DNA from: CAMLJR01 sp964500675
GTDB taxonomy: Bacteria > Pseudomonadota > Gammaproteobacteria > Pseudomonadales > CAMLJR01
Direction: 5' to 3'
DNA: 64,000 nucleotides
Assembly: GCA_964500675.1 (NCBI GenBank)
Contig: CAZCNY010000003.1
Location: 248,001 to 312,000, forward strand
The position numbers and the translations under genes are program-made. Of the stretch, positions 6,392 through 14,813 are shown piece by piece. The notes below the pieces were generated by a model. The model made no database searches and was not told the origin of the DNA. It saw only the letters and a program-made list of their open reading frames with translations. Within the stretch, counting starts at the first letter, position 1; each line of letters starts with the position of its first letter.

Positions 6392-7084
6392 ATGACGCAA
6401 ACCAATTCTCTACCCCGCTACGATATGTACATGGCGATTCACAAAGCCATGCGCGCGTGCATGAACGAAACACTGATGACGCTTGGTCGCATGGATGTTG
6501 ACGATGAGAGCGAAGTTGCCGCCGCGCTGGCACAGTTACGCGAACTGCTGCATCTTTGCAGCAAGCATTTGCAAAAAGAAAATCAATTCGTGCATGCGGC
6601 GATGGAAAAACGCAAACCCGGTAGCACCGCGGATTGTGCCAGTGAGCATATTGAACACGAATGCGCTATCGAGCGGCTGCAACATGCGAGAGGGATCGTA
6701 GGCGCTGCGAGCGGGCTGCAGCGCCGTGAGCTGGCTCTGCGGCTGTATCGCGATGTGGCATTATTCATTGCGCATAATTTCGAGCACATGCGTTACGAGG
6801 ATATCGAACACAACGCGGTGCTGTGGTCGGCGTTTAGCGATGCCGAATTGATTGCAATCGAGAATGCGCTGAAGGCGTCAATTCCACCGCAGGATATGGC
6901 TATCTTCGCGCGCTGGTTGCTTTGCGCAAATGATCACGCATTTCGCGTGGGCATGCTGGGCGGTGTGCGCGCGCATGCGCCTGCCGACGTGTTCGAGATG
7001 TTGCTCGGTATTGCGCGCGCCAATTTGAGCGAGCGCGATTGGCGGAAGCTTGCGCAAAGCCTGGAGCTGCCGCTCGCGGCGTGA
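6392..7084 (+). CDS. Hemerythrin-like HHE-domain protein
   Basis: 230 residues. ATG 6392 is chosen over ATG 6368 because AAGGAG (6381-6386) lies at the right distance before it. The protein is helical, with metal-ligand candidates spaced as in HHE cation-binding domains: MAIHKAM, LLHLCSKHLQKEN, EHIEHECAIER and AHNFEHMRYEDIEHN. Such domains bind a di-iron centre and sense or carry O2 or NO, or store iron. The C-terminal third (MAIFARWLLCANDHAFRVG) appears specific to a subfamily of cytosolic hemerythrin-like proteins. It converges with the three-gene minus-strand operon that follows. Confidence 0.8.
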   Translation: MTQTNSLPRYDMYMAIHKAMRACMNETLMTLGRMDVDDESEVAAALAQLRELLHLCSKHLQKENQFVHAAMEKRKPGSTADCASEHIEHECAIERLQHARGIVGAASGLQRRELALRLYRDVALFIAHNFEHMRYEDIEHNAVLWSAFSDAELIAIENALKASIPPQDMAIFARWLLCANDHAFRVGMLGGVRAHAPADVFEMLLGIARANLSERDWRKLAQSLELPLAA

Positions 7085-7103
7085 ATGCCGCGGCGCGAAA
7101 ATC

Positions 7104-8444
7104 TCATGGCTTGCTGGCGGCGGCGATCAGCGTCAGCGGTCGCTGCACACAAAGTTGAAATTGACCGCGCCCGCATTTTTCGATGCGGACGCACGCGTCG
7201 CGTTCCGTCAGTCGTTTGGCGAGCAAAATCAAGCGCGCTTCGAGATTGTCGCTCAATTCGGGCAGGTGAATGCGCGCGTCAAGGCGCAATTGACGGTTGC
7301 TGAAAATGCGTTTGCCCTGACCGACGTAATCGCTTGCGAGCGCCCAAAAAATTGCGCCGGCTACGCCTTTGATTAGGTAGTCGCCATCGATAAAGACGCT
7401 GCTGTTTTCGGCATAATAACGAATTTCAGCGGGATTGCCGCTCGGTGTTGACGTCGGCGCAGATGCCGTGAGCGGTTCGCTATCTGCCGCGTTTTGCAAT
7501 TGCTGTATCGATAAACCTAATTGCGCCGCGAGGGCAAACAGTGCGTCTTCATCATCGTAACCGAAGCGTGAATCCTGCGGGCTTTCGACATACAGCACAC
7601 CGAGCAGGTGTGCGAAAGCGGTGATCGGTAGCGCCATTTGACTGCGCGATTCCGGCAGACCGGGGAGCGGAATTTCGGTGCATAACGTCTGCGCCAAACC
7701 CGCTTCGGCGGTTGCGGCACGCACCGCGCGGCCATAATTGTATTCGCTCGTCATGTGGCCGATGCGAATCGGCGTGCGAGTCTGCGCGGCCACGCCGATG
7801 ACACCTTCGCCGAGCGCCATCTCGCCGCCTACGCCGGAGTTTTCATAACCGTTGCTCGCCACCGCATATAGGCGTTGCGAATGGTTGTCGAGCAACAAAA
7901 TCATCGCGTGTTGAATGGCAAATTCGCGCTCCAGCAGCTGTAGCGTGCGACTGAGCAGCGCATCGAGATCGATACATAAACGCAGTTGTTCACTGCTTTT
8001 CCTGAGTGCTGCGAGCACGCTGTGCGACGGCTGCGGGGTTTCGATAGCGTCGCCGATTTGTGCGATCGCATGTACGCGATAAATATCCGCGCCACGCAAT
8101 TTGAAAATACCGGTCATGCCCATGTGCGAAGCGATGCCCGCCAATTTCGCCTTCATGCGCTCAAACAACGGGCCCTCGGTTTCGGTGCGCAGGTATTCGA
8201 TGTCGAGACGATACGTTGCGCCGCTGACGGGATCGGCAAGCAGCATTTGCGCGTACGGATTGGCGAGCACATTCGCGCGCGTTTTGTTGAAAAATTGATA
8301 CGACAGCGCGATGTGCTGCGCATCGATGTAGTCGACTTGTGACAGGTACGCGACATTCGGCGTGCCGTCTTTAGCGCACGTCGCCATCGTGGCGGGAATG
8401 GCGCCTTCCAGGCAGCGGCGGAGGCTATCAACCGTGAGCGTCAT
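7104..8444 (-). CDS. FMN split-barrel + GAF + winged-helix protein
   Basis: 446 residues. Start ATG 8444 overlaps the stop of the upstream gene as ATGA, implying coupled translation. Residues 1-145 are a pyridoxamine-phosphate-oxidase-like split barrel (GAIPATMATCAKDGTPNVAY). Residues about 165-330 are a GAF sensor domain (LLSRTLQLLEREFAIQHAMI; later LLGVLYVESPQDSRFGYDDE). The last 110 residues (RYYAENSSVFIDGDYLIKG, FSNRQLRLD, DNLEARLILLAKRL) look like a winged-helix output module. Inferred: a cytosolic flavin or redox sensor that may bind DNA. Ligand unknown. It is the last gene of a three-gene operon. Confidence 0.75.
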   Translation of the reverse strand: MTLTVDSLRRCLEGAIPATMATCAKDGTPNVAYLSQVDYIDAQHIALSYQFFNKTRANVLANPYAQMLLADPVSGATYRLDIEYLRTETEGPLFERMKAKLAGIASHMGMTGIFKLRGADIYRVHAIAQIGDAIETPQPSHSVLAALRKSSEQLRLCIDLDALLSRTLQLLEREFAIQHAMILLLDNHSQRLYAVASNGYENSGVGGEMALGEGVIGVAAQTRTPIRIGHMTSEYNYGRAVRAATAEAGLAQTLCTEIPLPGLPESRSQMALPITAFAHLLGVLYVESPQDSRFGYDDEDALFALAAQLGLSIQQLQNAADSEPLTASAPTSTPSGNPAEIRYYAENSSVFIDGDYLIKGVAGAIFWALASDYVGQGKRIFSNRQLRLDARIHLPELSDNLEARLILLAKRLTERDACVRIEKCGRGQFQLCVQRPLTLIAAASKP

Positions 8445-8935
8445 GCCGGCATCGCCAGTGCCGCCCCCGCATTGGGGCCAGGTGTTTGATCGAAAGCGGT
8501 GTCGGGAGTGAATTGCAGCGCCACGGCGTCGCTGACGGGAATGGAAAAAAAGACGCGCAACATATCGGGCGCAAATCCGAGCGGTGTGATGTGCGCGATC
8601 ATGCGTTCGCAATAATTGGCGATCAAAATCGCGTCGTCGCGTTGCAGGTGCACTATCCCGGCATCGCGCGTTTTCAGTTGTATGGCCTTGTGATTGCCGG
8701 GCAGCGAAAATACCACCGCGAGCGTGCGGTGCGCGCGCACCGCTTCAAGCAGGGCGGCGGCGCGCGCGGCGCTAAGAAAAATCGTGACGAGATTATTTTT
8801 TACGTCGACACGACAACCCGCCGCGCGCGCGATTTGCGGCGACAAATCCGTGCCCGTGGCGGCGGCATAAATCGTCACATTGCCGCGGATGAAGGCGATT
8901 TGTTCGGCGCTGAGCGCGATGGATGCTTCATTCAT
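8441..8935 (-). CDS. Pyridoxamine-phosphate-oxidase-like split-barrel protein
   Basis: 164 residues from ATG 8935, which overlaps the previous stop as ATGA; a longer open frame upstream would run through the preceding gene and is rejected. The pattern (IAFIRGNVTIYAAATG, then an internal VTIFLSAARAAALLEAVRAH, LAVVFSLPGNHKAIQLKT) is that of the flavin-binding split-barrel superfamily. No catalytic residue can be named. It is coupled on both sides to its neighbours, so all three proteins are probably made in fixed ratio and may work together in flavin-based sensing. Confidence 0.65.
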   Translation of the reverse strand: MNEASIALSAEQIAFIRGNVTIYAAATGTDLSPQIARAAGCRVDVKNNLVTIFLSAARAAALLEAVRAHRTLAVVFSLPGNHKAIQLKTRDAGIVHLQRDDAILIANYCERMIAHITPLGFAPDMLRVFFSIPVSDAVALQFTPDTAFDQTPGPNAGAALAMPA

Positions 8936-9402
8936 GAGAAGGTCGACTCGCGCGCCAACCGTTGGATGTGGTCGACAAAACTCGGATCCTCGCCGCGCAA
9001 TAAAACGGGCAGCAGTGCGCGAAAATCGCCGCGGCTCAGCCATTCCGACATGTAGTCCTCCCACGAGCTCCAACGTCTGCGCTGTTTGGTCGACATATTG
9101 TTTTCGTAGAGCAACAGATAGGCGCGCTCGAACAGCGAAATCAGCATGCTGAAAATAATTTGCATGCGCTCCTTTTGCTCATCCGACAATTCCGGTGTTT
9201 CGGTGGCCGCGAACAGGCGCAAGTCGGAGTTTTCGAGCGTTATTTTTAAAAAATCCTGATAATTATCCGATAGCAGCTGGTAGACATTTTCCTCTTCGTT
9301 ATCGCGCTCCTTGCGCTGTTCGAAGATGAAAACGAACATCGCCAGCGGCAGGCCGAACACGGTGACGATATAGCTGGCGAGTTCCCAGAAATTTTTATCC
9401 AT
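8932..9402 (-). CDS. Single-span membrane protein of unknown function
   Basis: 156 residues. Start ATG 9402 (MDKNFWELASYIVTVFGLPL) puts a transmembrane helix at residues 5-27; earlier in-frame starts would add a basic, unlikely extension. The rest is cytosolic and strongly helical and acidic (FEQRKERDNEEENVYQLLSD; EQKERMQIIFSMLISLFERA), ending with a conserved-looking WEDYMSEWLSRGDFRALLP. I do not recognise a named domain. It is the first gene of the coupled operon with two split-barrel proteins, suggesting it anchors or partners them. A 14-bp palindrome lies 31 bp upstream. Confidence 0.65.
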   Translation of the reverse strand: MDKNFWELASYIVTVFGLPLAMFVFIFEQRKERDNEEENVYQLLSDNYQDFLKITLENSDLRLFAATETPELSDEQKERMQIIFSMLISLFERAYLLLYENNMSTKQRRRWSSWEDYMSEWLSRGDFRALLPVLLRGEDPSFVDHIQRLARESTFS

Positions 9403-9432
9403 CGCGATCGTGTGCCCGGTCTGTTCAAGTCC

Positions 9433-9446
9433 GCAATTTAAATTGC
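9433..9446. promoter_or_regulatory. 14-bp perfect palindrome upstream of the coupled operon
   Basis: GCAATTTAAATTGC lies in the 175-bp divergent region between the membrane-protein operon and the rRNA methyltransferase gene. The AT-rich centre and full symmetry suggest an operator for a dimeric regulator. Regulator unknown. Confidence 0.45.
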
Positions 9447-9577
9447 AGTGCCGCGCGGGATTGCGCTTATGAGGGATGGCATCGAGCCGTAATTGTGCAA
9501 TTCGATCTGACAGGTCCGCAAGGGTACAATGGTGTCGAGATTCAACCGACCGTACGGTTTGCTTACCCGACAATATT

Positions 9578-10609
9578 ATGATGGATGCCGCGACGCAACT
9601 TCTGCTGAACCATCTCCGCAATTTGCCCGGATCGACGCTCTGGTTGGCCGATGAGCAGATCGATCGCGCGGTGATCGCGTCGGCCCCGACGCGTCCAGAT
9701 CTATTCGCGCTGAGTAATCGCTATGATGTGGTGGCGGCACTGCGCGCGCGCGGCATCGCGGCAACGCTCAGCGATTTCGATTTGGCGACAGTGCCGCCAT
9801 TCGCAAGCGCGGTGTTTCGCGTGGCCAAGGAAAAAGCGGTGGTCCACCATATCATCAATGCGACGCTCGAAAAATTGCCGCCGGGCGGCACATTGACGTT
9901 GAGCGGCTACAAAAACGAGGGCGCCAAAACCTACTTCGAAAAAGCGGCGATGCGCGCGCGGTGCGAGGTGCGGATCGAACGCGGTAGCGGCGCGCTGCTC
10001 GGCGTTATCACGCGCGCTGAAACATTGGGTGCTGCGCTGGAAGATCAGAATTATGCGCAACCGCGGCAGATGACGGCGGACGGCGATTTCACCGTATGGA
10101 GCAAGCCCGGTATTTTTGGCTGGCAAAAAATCGATGCGGGTTCCGTGTTTCTCGGCGAGCATTTGGCCGAAGTCTGGCCGCGCGCGCCGCAGAGCGTGCT
10201 CGATTTAGGTTGCGGTTATGGCTATCTGACGATGCACGCTGCGCTGTTATGGCCGGGCGCAAATTTTGTCGCGACCGATAACAACATCGCGGCCACGCAA
10301 ATTTGCGCGCGCAACATGCAGGAGCGTCGCATCGATGGCCGTGTTGAGTGCTGCAATTGTGGCGACACGATTCAGAAAACCTTCGATGCGATTCTCTGCA
10401 ATCCACCATTTCACCAAGGCTTTGCGCACGAGAGCGAATTGACCGAAATGTTTTTGCGGCAAACGCAGCGGTTGCTACGGCGCGATGGTCGTGCCATGTT
10501 CGTCGTCAATCAATTTATCGCGCTGGAGAAAATCGCCGAGCCGTTGTTCAAACGCACTGAAATTATCGCGCGCAATAAAAGCTTCAAGCTCATCATGCTG
10601 GAGCGCTAG
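9578..10609 (+). CDS. rsmC: rRNA guanine-N2 methyltransferase, RsmC/RlmG type
   Basis: 343 residues from ATG 9578 (ATG 9581 is equally possible; no clear ribosome binding site). The two-domain layout matches RsmC: an N-terminal degenerate methyltransferase half (residues 1-165) and a C-terminal catalytic half. SAM-binding motif I is VLDLGCGYGYLTMHAAL; the catalytic motif is AILCNPPFHQGF (NPPF). RsmC methylates G1207 of 16S rRNA; the related RlmG methylates 23S G1835. I favour RsmC but sequence alone does not settle it. The next gene starts two bases after its stop. Confidence 0.85.
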   Translation: MMDAATQLLLNHLRNLPGSTLWLADEQIDRAVIASAPTRPDLFALSNRYDVVAALRARGIAATLSDFDLATVPPFASAVFRVAKEKAVVHHIINATLEKLPPGGTLTLSGYKNEGAKTYFEKAAMRARCEVRIERGSGALLGVITRAETLGAALEDQNYAQPRQMTADGDFTVWSKPGIFGWQKIDAGSVFLGEHLAEVWPRAPQSVLDLGCGYGYLTMHAALLWPGANFVATDNNIAATQICARNMQERRIDGRVECCNCGDTIQKTFDAILCNPPFHQGFAHESELTEMFLRQTQRLLRRDGRAMFVVNQFIALEKIAEPLFKRTEIIARNKSFKLIMLER

Positions 10610-10610
10610 C

Positions 10611-11840
10611 GTGAATGCTGGCTGCAGCGATCGTGTGCGCGCGGTCTGGCGCGACGAGGCGCTGAGCGGGCATTTCGAGCGATTAACCGAATTGCTCAAA
10701 GCGGGCGAACAGTTCTGGCGCCATCACGCTTTCAAATATTTGCAGTTGCCGTGGGAAAGCGAATTTCCCGAATTGTCGAAGCACCTGCGCGCGTTGTTGC
10801 CGGTGGATGCGGAGCGCTTCGCGCGCAACGATGCGGCGTTGCGCGCTTCGCTTTGTCAGTATTTGCCGGAGTTGTCTGCGGTGGGAAGCGCCTGTGCAAT
10901 CGGCGCATTCGATGTCGCACCGCTGCCGGCGGACGCCGAGCCGCGCGACGTGCCGGGACGCAAATGGCAGCAGATTCGCCACTTCGCACCGTGTGTGCCT
11001 GAAAATGAATTTGCGCTGTTGGAGTGGTGTTCCGGCAAGGCGCATCTCGGACGCATGCTTGCCAAGGGGCGCAATTCATCGATAACCGCACTGGAATACG
11101 ATGCTGGTCTTGTCGAGGCGGGAAAAAAACAAGCGGCGCGCGATCGTGTCGCTATCGATTTTCGCTGTATCGATGTGATGAGCGCCGCAGCGGCCGATGT
11201 AATTGGCGAACAGCACAACGCTATCGCGCTGCATGCGTGCGGTGACTTGCATGTGCGGTTGCTGGCGCTGTGTGCACAAAAAAGAACGCGCACTGTCACG
11301 CTCGCGCCGTGTTGCTATCAATTAACTGGCGATGAAGCGCGCTATACCGTTTCGCAGGCGGCGCGGGTCAGCGGTTTGCGCTTGCAGCGCGATGATCTGC
11401 GCACCGCTGTGCACGGCACCGTCACCGCCGCACCGAGAGAAAGTCGCGCGCGCGAACAATTGCAGGCATGGCGCCTCGGTTTCGATGTGTTGCAGCGCGA
11501 GGTGCGAGGGTGCGATGAATACCTGCCGACGCCTTCGTTATCGGTGAATGCGCTGAAAGCTGGCTTCGCCACATTTTGTTGCACGCTTGCGGAAATGAAA
11601 CAAATTAAATTGCCGGACACAGCTGACTATCTTCGCTATGAGCGCGCGGGCTACGAGCGTCTGCGCGAAGTCACGGCGCTCGACTTGCCGCGCCTTGCAT
11701 TCCGGCGCGCGCTGGAGTTGTGGCTGGCGCTGGATCGCGCCGCGTTCTTGCGCGAGCAGGGTTATGCAGTGACTCTGGGAATGTTCTGCGGGCGCAAATT
11801 GACGCCGCGCAACATCCTTATACGGGCGGAGCGGCGATAG
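10611..11840 (+). CDS. SAM-dependent methyltransferase, Methyltransf_32-like
   Basis: 409 residues from GTG 10611, directly after the previous stop. The C-terminal half has a methyltransferase fold of the METTL25-like group: ALLEWCSGKAHLGRMLAKG (degenerate motif I), ITALEYDAGLVEAGK, then IALHACGDLHVRLL and TVTLAPCCYQLTGDE, the last being a hallmark of that group. The N-terminal 120 residues are helical and unassigned. Substrate unknown; a nucleic-acid or protein target is possible. Co-transcription with rsmC suggests an RNA-related role, by inference only. Confidence 0.75.
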   Translation: MNAGCSDRVRAVWRDEALSGHFERLTELLKAGEQFWRHHAFKYLQLPWESEFPELSKHLRALLPVDAERFARNDAALRASLCQYLPELSAVGSACAIGAFDVAPLPADAEPRDVPGRKWQQIRHFAPCVPENEFALLEWCSGKAHLGRMLAKGRNSSITALEYDAGLVEAGKKQAARDRVAIDFRCIDVMSAAAADVIGEQHNAIALHACGDLHVRLLALCAQKRTRTVTLAPCCYQLTGDEARYTVSQAARVSGLRLQRDDLRTAVHGTVTAAPRESRAREQLQAWRLGFDVLQREVRGCDEYLPTPSLSVNALKAGFATFCCTLAEMKQIKLPDTADYLRYERAGYERLREVTALDLPRLAFRRALELWLALDRAAFLREQGYAVTLGMFCGRKLTPRNILIRAERR

Positions 11841-11847
11841 ACTTGGC

Positions 11848-11864
11848 CGTCTAATGATTAGACG
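11848..11864 (+). terminator. Small hairpin after the methyltransferase pair
   Basis: CGTCTAA-TGA-TTAGACG, a 7-bp perfect stem with a 3-base loop, 7 bp after the stop codon. It lacks a good T-run, so it is a weak or rho-assisted end at best. Confidence 0.35.
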
Positions 11865-11933
11865 CTTACTCGGTATCGATTGCTTGCGCTCGCGCAAACA
11901 TTTTTCGATCAGGTCGAAGTAAGATCGCCCAGC

Positions 11934-11939
11934 TATAAT
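11934..11939 (+). promoter_or_regulatory. Candidate -10 box for lpxO
   Basis: TATAAT, 30 bp before the lpxO start. No clear TTGACA-like -35 is visible at 16-18 bp spacing, so the promoter is tentative. Confidence 0.4.
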
Positions 11940-11969
11940 TCGCGCTCGCTCGGACTTTGATGCTCACTT

Positions 11970-12884
11970 ATGCCGATATCGACCACCAAGCTTGTTCTCA
12001 TTGCGGTATTCGTCGCCTCGGCGGTGTACGTGCATTATCGCGGGCGCGTGCGCCATAAGTTCTGGCGCCAGGCATCCGATCATTCGACGCTGATGGCGCC
12101 GGTCAACGCATTCATGTACCTGTTCTCGCGCGTGCCGACCACGCCGTTCGTCGATGTCGCCCGGTTTCCAACCCTGCAAATCCTCGATGCCAACTGGCGC
12201 GACATCCGCGAGGAGGCGACGGCGTTGATGCGCGCAGGGCAGGTTAAGGCTTCGGATCAGTACAACGATGTCGGCTTTAACTCGTTTTTTAAAAGCGGTT
12301 GGAAGCGCTTCTATTTGAAGTGGTACGACGACAGTCATCCCTCGGCCAAGGCGCTGTGCCCGAAAACCGTGGCGCTGCTTCAACAGATTCCCGAAGTGAA
12401 GGCGGCGATGTTCACGGAATTGCCGCCGGGCAGCCGGCTCGTGCGCCATCGCGATCCTTACGCGGGTTCGTTGCGCTATCATCTCGGACTCGTCACGCCG
12501 AATGCCGAAGGTTGCTACATCGATGTCGACGGCGAGCGCTACGCGTGGCGCGACGGCGAAAGTGTGATGTTCGACGAGACGTACATTCACTACGCCGAAA
12601 ATACCACGCAGCAAGACCGCCTGATTTTATTTTGCGATATCGAGCGTCCGCTCAAATACCGTTGGGCGCAGGCTTTCAATCATTGCTTCGGCCGCTATGT
12701 AGTAGCGGCGGCGTCGTCGCCGAATGCCGACAGCGATCGTACGGGCGGCATCAATAAAGTCTTCAAATACCTGTACGCGATACGTCAGTACGGTAAGCGT
12801 TTAAAAAAATGGAATCGACACGTCTATTATGCGGTGAAATGGCTGTTATTCGGAGCAATAGCTGCTTTACTGATTTTTGCCTGA
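11970..12884 (+). CDS. lpxO: Lipid A 2-hydroxylase, Fe(II)/2-oxoglutarate dioxygenase
   Basis: 304 residues. It hydroxylates the secondary acyl chain of lipid A at the inner membrane. A transmembrane helix lies at residues 7-24 (KLVLIAVFVASAVYVHYRG), then the catalytic aspartyl/asparaginyl beta-hydroxylase fold. The iron ligands are visible: HRD at residues 160-162 and H207 in YIHYAEN. RYHLGLVTPNAEGCYIDVDG and WRDGESVMFDETYIHY are near-diagnostic of LpxO. A second hydrophobic helix closes the C-terminus. It precedes, by 62 bp, the ACP-ligase cassette; whether they share a transcript is unclear. Confidence 0.93.
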   Translation: MPISTTKLVLIAVFVASAVYVHYRGRVRHKFWRQASDHSTLMAPVNAFMYLFSRVPTTPFVDVARFPTLQILDANWRDIREEATALMRAGQVKASDQYNDVGFNSFFKSGWKRFYLKWYDDSHPSAKALCPKTVALLQQIPEVKAAMFTELPPGSRLVRHRDPYAGSLRYHLGLVTPNAEGCYIDVDGERYAWRDGESVMFDETYIHYAENTTQQDRLILFCDIERPLKYRWAQAFNHCFGRYVVAAASSPNADSDRTGGINKVFKYLYAIRQYGKRLKKWNRHVYYAVKWLLFGAIAALLIFA

Positions 12885-12891
12885 TTTAAAA

Positions 12892-12934
12892 ATTGTGATA
12901 TCGATGCACAATAAATTCAAATAGCTCAATTGTG
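12892..12934. promoter_or_regulatory. ATTGTG/CACAAT inverted repeats before the ACP gene
   Basis: ATTGTG (12892-12897) and CACAAT (12907-12912) form a 9-bp-spaced inverted repeat; a second ATTGTG lies at 12929-12934, beside the ribosome binding site. They fill the lpxO-ACP gap. An operator function is inferred from symmetry only. Confidence 0.4.
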
Positions 12935-12945
12935 TGGAGAACATG

Positions 12946-13197
12946 ATGTCAGTCGAAAGCAAGGTGCGCGCATACATCGCCGAGAATTTTTTGTTTGCCA
13001 GCGACACCGTCGATCTGCCCAACGATGCCTCGTTTCTCGATATGGGCATCATCGATTCCACGGGTATTCTCGAAATTATCTTTTTTATCGAAGAAGAATT
13101 TGGCATCAAGGTGCAGGATCACGAAATGCTGCCCGAAAATCTCGATTCGGTGAACAACATCACGCGCTTTGTCGAAGCGCGGCAGCACGCAAAATGA
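12946..13197 (+). CDS. Acyl carrier protein
   Basis: 83 residues from ATG 12946; GGAGA (12936-12940) sits at the right distance, which disfavours ATG 12943 and GTG 12934. Four-helix ACP pattern with the phosphopantetheine site DMGIIDSTGILEI, Ser at residue 38. It is acidic and small like the fatty-acid ACP, but the flanking residues (DSTGILE rather than DSLDTVE) mark a specialised carrier. Its stop overlaps the start of the acyl-AMP ligase as ATGA, so the two are translated together and the ligase probably loads this carrier. Confidence 0.9.
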   Translation: MSVESKVRAYIAENFLFASDTVDLPNDASFLDMGIIDSTGILEIIFFIEEEFGIKVQDHEMLPENLDSVNNITRFVEARQHAK

Positions 13198-14777
13198 CAG
13201 CGCAGCGTCTACTGCACGATAGTTTGTTTGCCAGCGCGGCGGAATTTTCCGGCAAAAATGCGCTCGTCATCGAGGGTCATCCACACACGTATGCGCAATT
13301 GCAGGATGCAACGCTGCGACTGGCCGCGGCATTGCGCACACGCGGATTGCAGCGTGGCGATCGCGTGGCGATTTACATGGACAACACGTGGCCCTGCGTG
13401 GTGTCGATCTTTGCGACGCTGGCGGCCGGCGGCGTTTTTCTCGTTATCAACCCGCAGACCAAGGCCGATAAACTCGAATTCATTTTGCGCGATAGCGGCG
13501 CCAGAATTTTATTGAGCGACGGCCATCTCGCGCCCGTATTGACACCGGTATTAAAAGAGATCGATTTGCTGCAAGCGGTCATTTGCTCGGGCAAAGCTTT
13601 CGCGACCGATGTCGCCGTCGAAGCGTTCGATGACGTGGTCGCCGCAGCGGAACCGATGGCGCCCGCGCGCGACATCATTCCGCTCGATCTCGCGGCGTTG
13701 ATTTACACATCGGGCAGCACGGGCAATCCGAAGGGCGTGATGCAGACACATCAGTCGATGGTGTTTGCGGCCGGCAGCTTGATCGAATATCTACGCCTCG
13801 GCGCGCACGATAAAATTTTGTGCGTTCTACCCGTCGCATTCGATTACGGCTTGTATCAATTGCTGATGGCGATCCGTCTTGGCGCGACGCTCGTGCTCGA
13901 ACGCTCATTCACTTATCCCGCGCAAATTTTTGCGCGCATGCACGAGCAGGGCGTGACGGTATTTCCGGGCGTGCCGACGATTTTCGCGATGCTGCTATCG
14001 ACGCATAGCCGCAGCCCGCTGCAATTTCCCGCAGTTACGCGCGTGACGAATACCGCGGCGGCGCTGCCCGACGATTTTGTCGTGCGCCTGCGCGAAATTT
14101 TTCCAAATGCGTTGATCTACAAAATGTACGGCCTCACCGAGTGCAAGCGTGTGAGTTATCTCGAACCTGAGCTGGCCGACAGCAAACCCGGTTCGGTGGG
14201 CAAAGCGATTCCGGGCACCGAGGTGTATTTGTTGTCGCCCGAAGGCGAGCCGGTGCCTCGGGGTGAAAGCGGCATTTTGTATGTGCGCGGTCCGCACGTA
14301 ATGGTGGGGTATTGGAATCGTCCCGATCTCAGCGGACACATGCTCAAACCCGGCAAACTGCCGGGCGAGCGCGTGTTGTGCACGCAGGATTTTTTTCGCA
14401 TGGATGCGGAAGGTTTTTTGTATTTCGTCGGCCGCAGCGACGACATCATCAAAACGCGCGGTGAAAAAGTCAGCCCTGCTGAAGTTGAGAATGTACTTCA
14501 TGGCATCCCCGGTGTGCGCGAAGCGGCTGTGATCGGTATTCCCGACGAATTGCTCGGGCAGGCGATCAAGGCGTTCATCGTGCGGGAGCCTTCAGCGCAA
14601 TTGACCGATAAACAGATTCGTTTGCAGGCCGCCGCGAAATTGGAAAATTTCATGGTGCCGAAGGAAATTGTTTTCTGCGACGATTTGCCGAAGACGGCGA
14701 CGGGGAAGGTCAGCAAAAAACTGCTGCTGGAACAAAAAGAATCGGTGTCGGAACAAAAAGAATCAGGGTCGAAATAA
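13194..14777 (+). CDS. Acyl-AMP ligase loading a carrier protein
   Basis: 527 residues from ATG 13194, overlapping the ACP stop; the upstream extension of this frame across the ACP gene is rejected. It is a class I adenylate-forming enzyme: YTSGSTGNPKGVMQTH (P-loop), YGLTECKRVSYLEPE, DDIIKTRGEKVSPAEVE and the catalytic lysine region PKTATGKVSKK. Such enzymes activate a carboxylic acid as acyl-AMP and pass it to CoA or to ACP; the coupled ACP gene favours the latter. It resembles the exosortase-A-associated ligase group, but no partner decarboxylase is present. The C-terminus is two heptapeptide copies (EQKESVS, EQKESGS). Confidence 0.88.
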   Translation: MTAQRLLHDSLFASAAEFSGKNALVIEGHPHTYAQLQDATLRLAAALRTRGLQRGDRVAIYMDNTWPCVVSIFATLAAGGVFLVINPQTKADKLEFILRDSGARILLSDGHLAPVLTPVLKEIDLLQAVICSGKAFATDVAVEAFDDVVAAAEPMAPARDIIPLDLAALIYTSGSTGNPKGVMQTHQSMVFAAGSLIEYLRLGAHDKILCVLPVAFDYGLYQLLMAIRLGATLVLERSFTYPAQIFARMHEQGVTVFPGVPTIFAMLLSTHSRSPLQFPAVTRVTNTAAALPDDFVVRLREIFPNALIYKMYGLTECKRVSYLEPELADSKPGSVGKAIPGTEVYLLSPEGEPVPRGESGILYVRGPHVMVGYWNRPDLSGHMLKPGKLPGERVLCTQDFFRMDAEGFLYFVGRSDDIIKTRGEKVSPAEVENVLHGIPGVREAAVIGIPDELLGQAIKAFIVREPSAQLTDKQIRLQAAAKLENFMVPKEIVFCDDLPKTATGKVSKKLLLEQKESVSEQKESGSK

Positions 14778-14813
14778 AACTAATCAAGGCGGGAGCGAAA
14801 CGAATCATGAGCG
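14730..14813 (+). repeat. Four 21-bp tandem repeats spanning a gene boundary
   Basis: Copies at 14730-14750, 14751-14771, 14772-14792 and 14793-14813 follow the pattern GAACAAAAAGAATCAGGGTCG, with increasing divergence. The first two encode EQKESxS. The third contains the ligase stop codon (TAA 14775-14777), and the fourth contains the ATG (14807) of the next gene. Confidence 0.75.

Noticed and set aside
11964..12614. 216-codon open frame antisense to lpxO
   Set aside because: Arises from codon bias of the GC-rich lpxO gene; no ribosome binding site, composition rich in Arg/His as typical for antisense frames.
12930..13193. 88-codon upstream extension of the acyl-AMP ligase frame
   Set aside because: It covers the acyl carrier protein gene in another frame; the ACP has a clear phosphopantetheine motif and ribosome binding site, and ligase homology begins at 13194.
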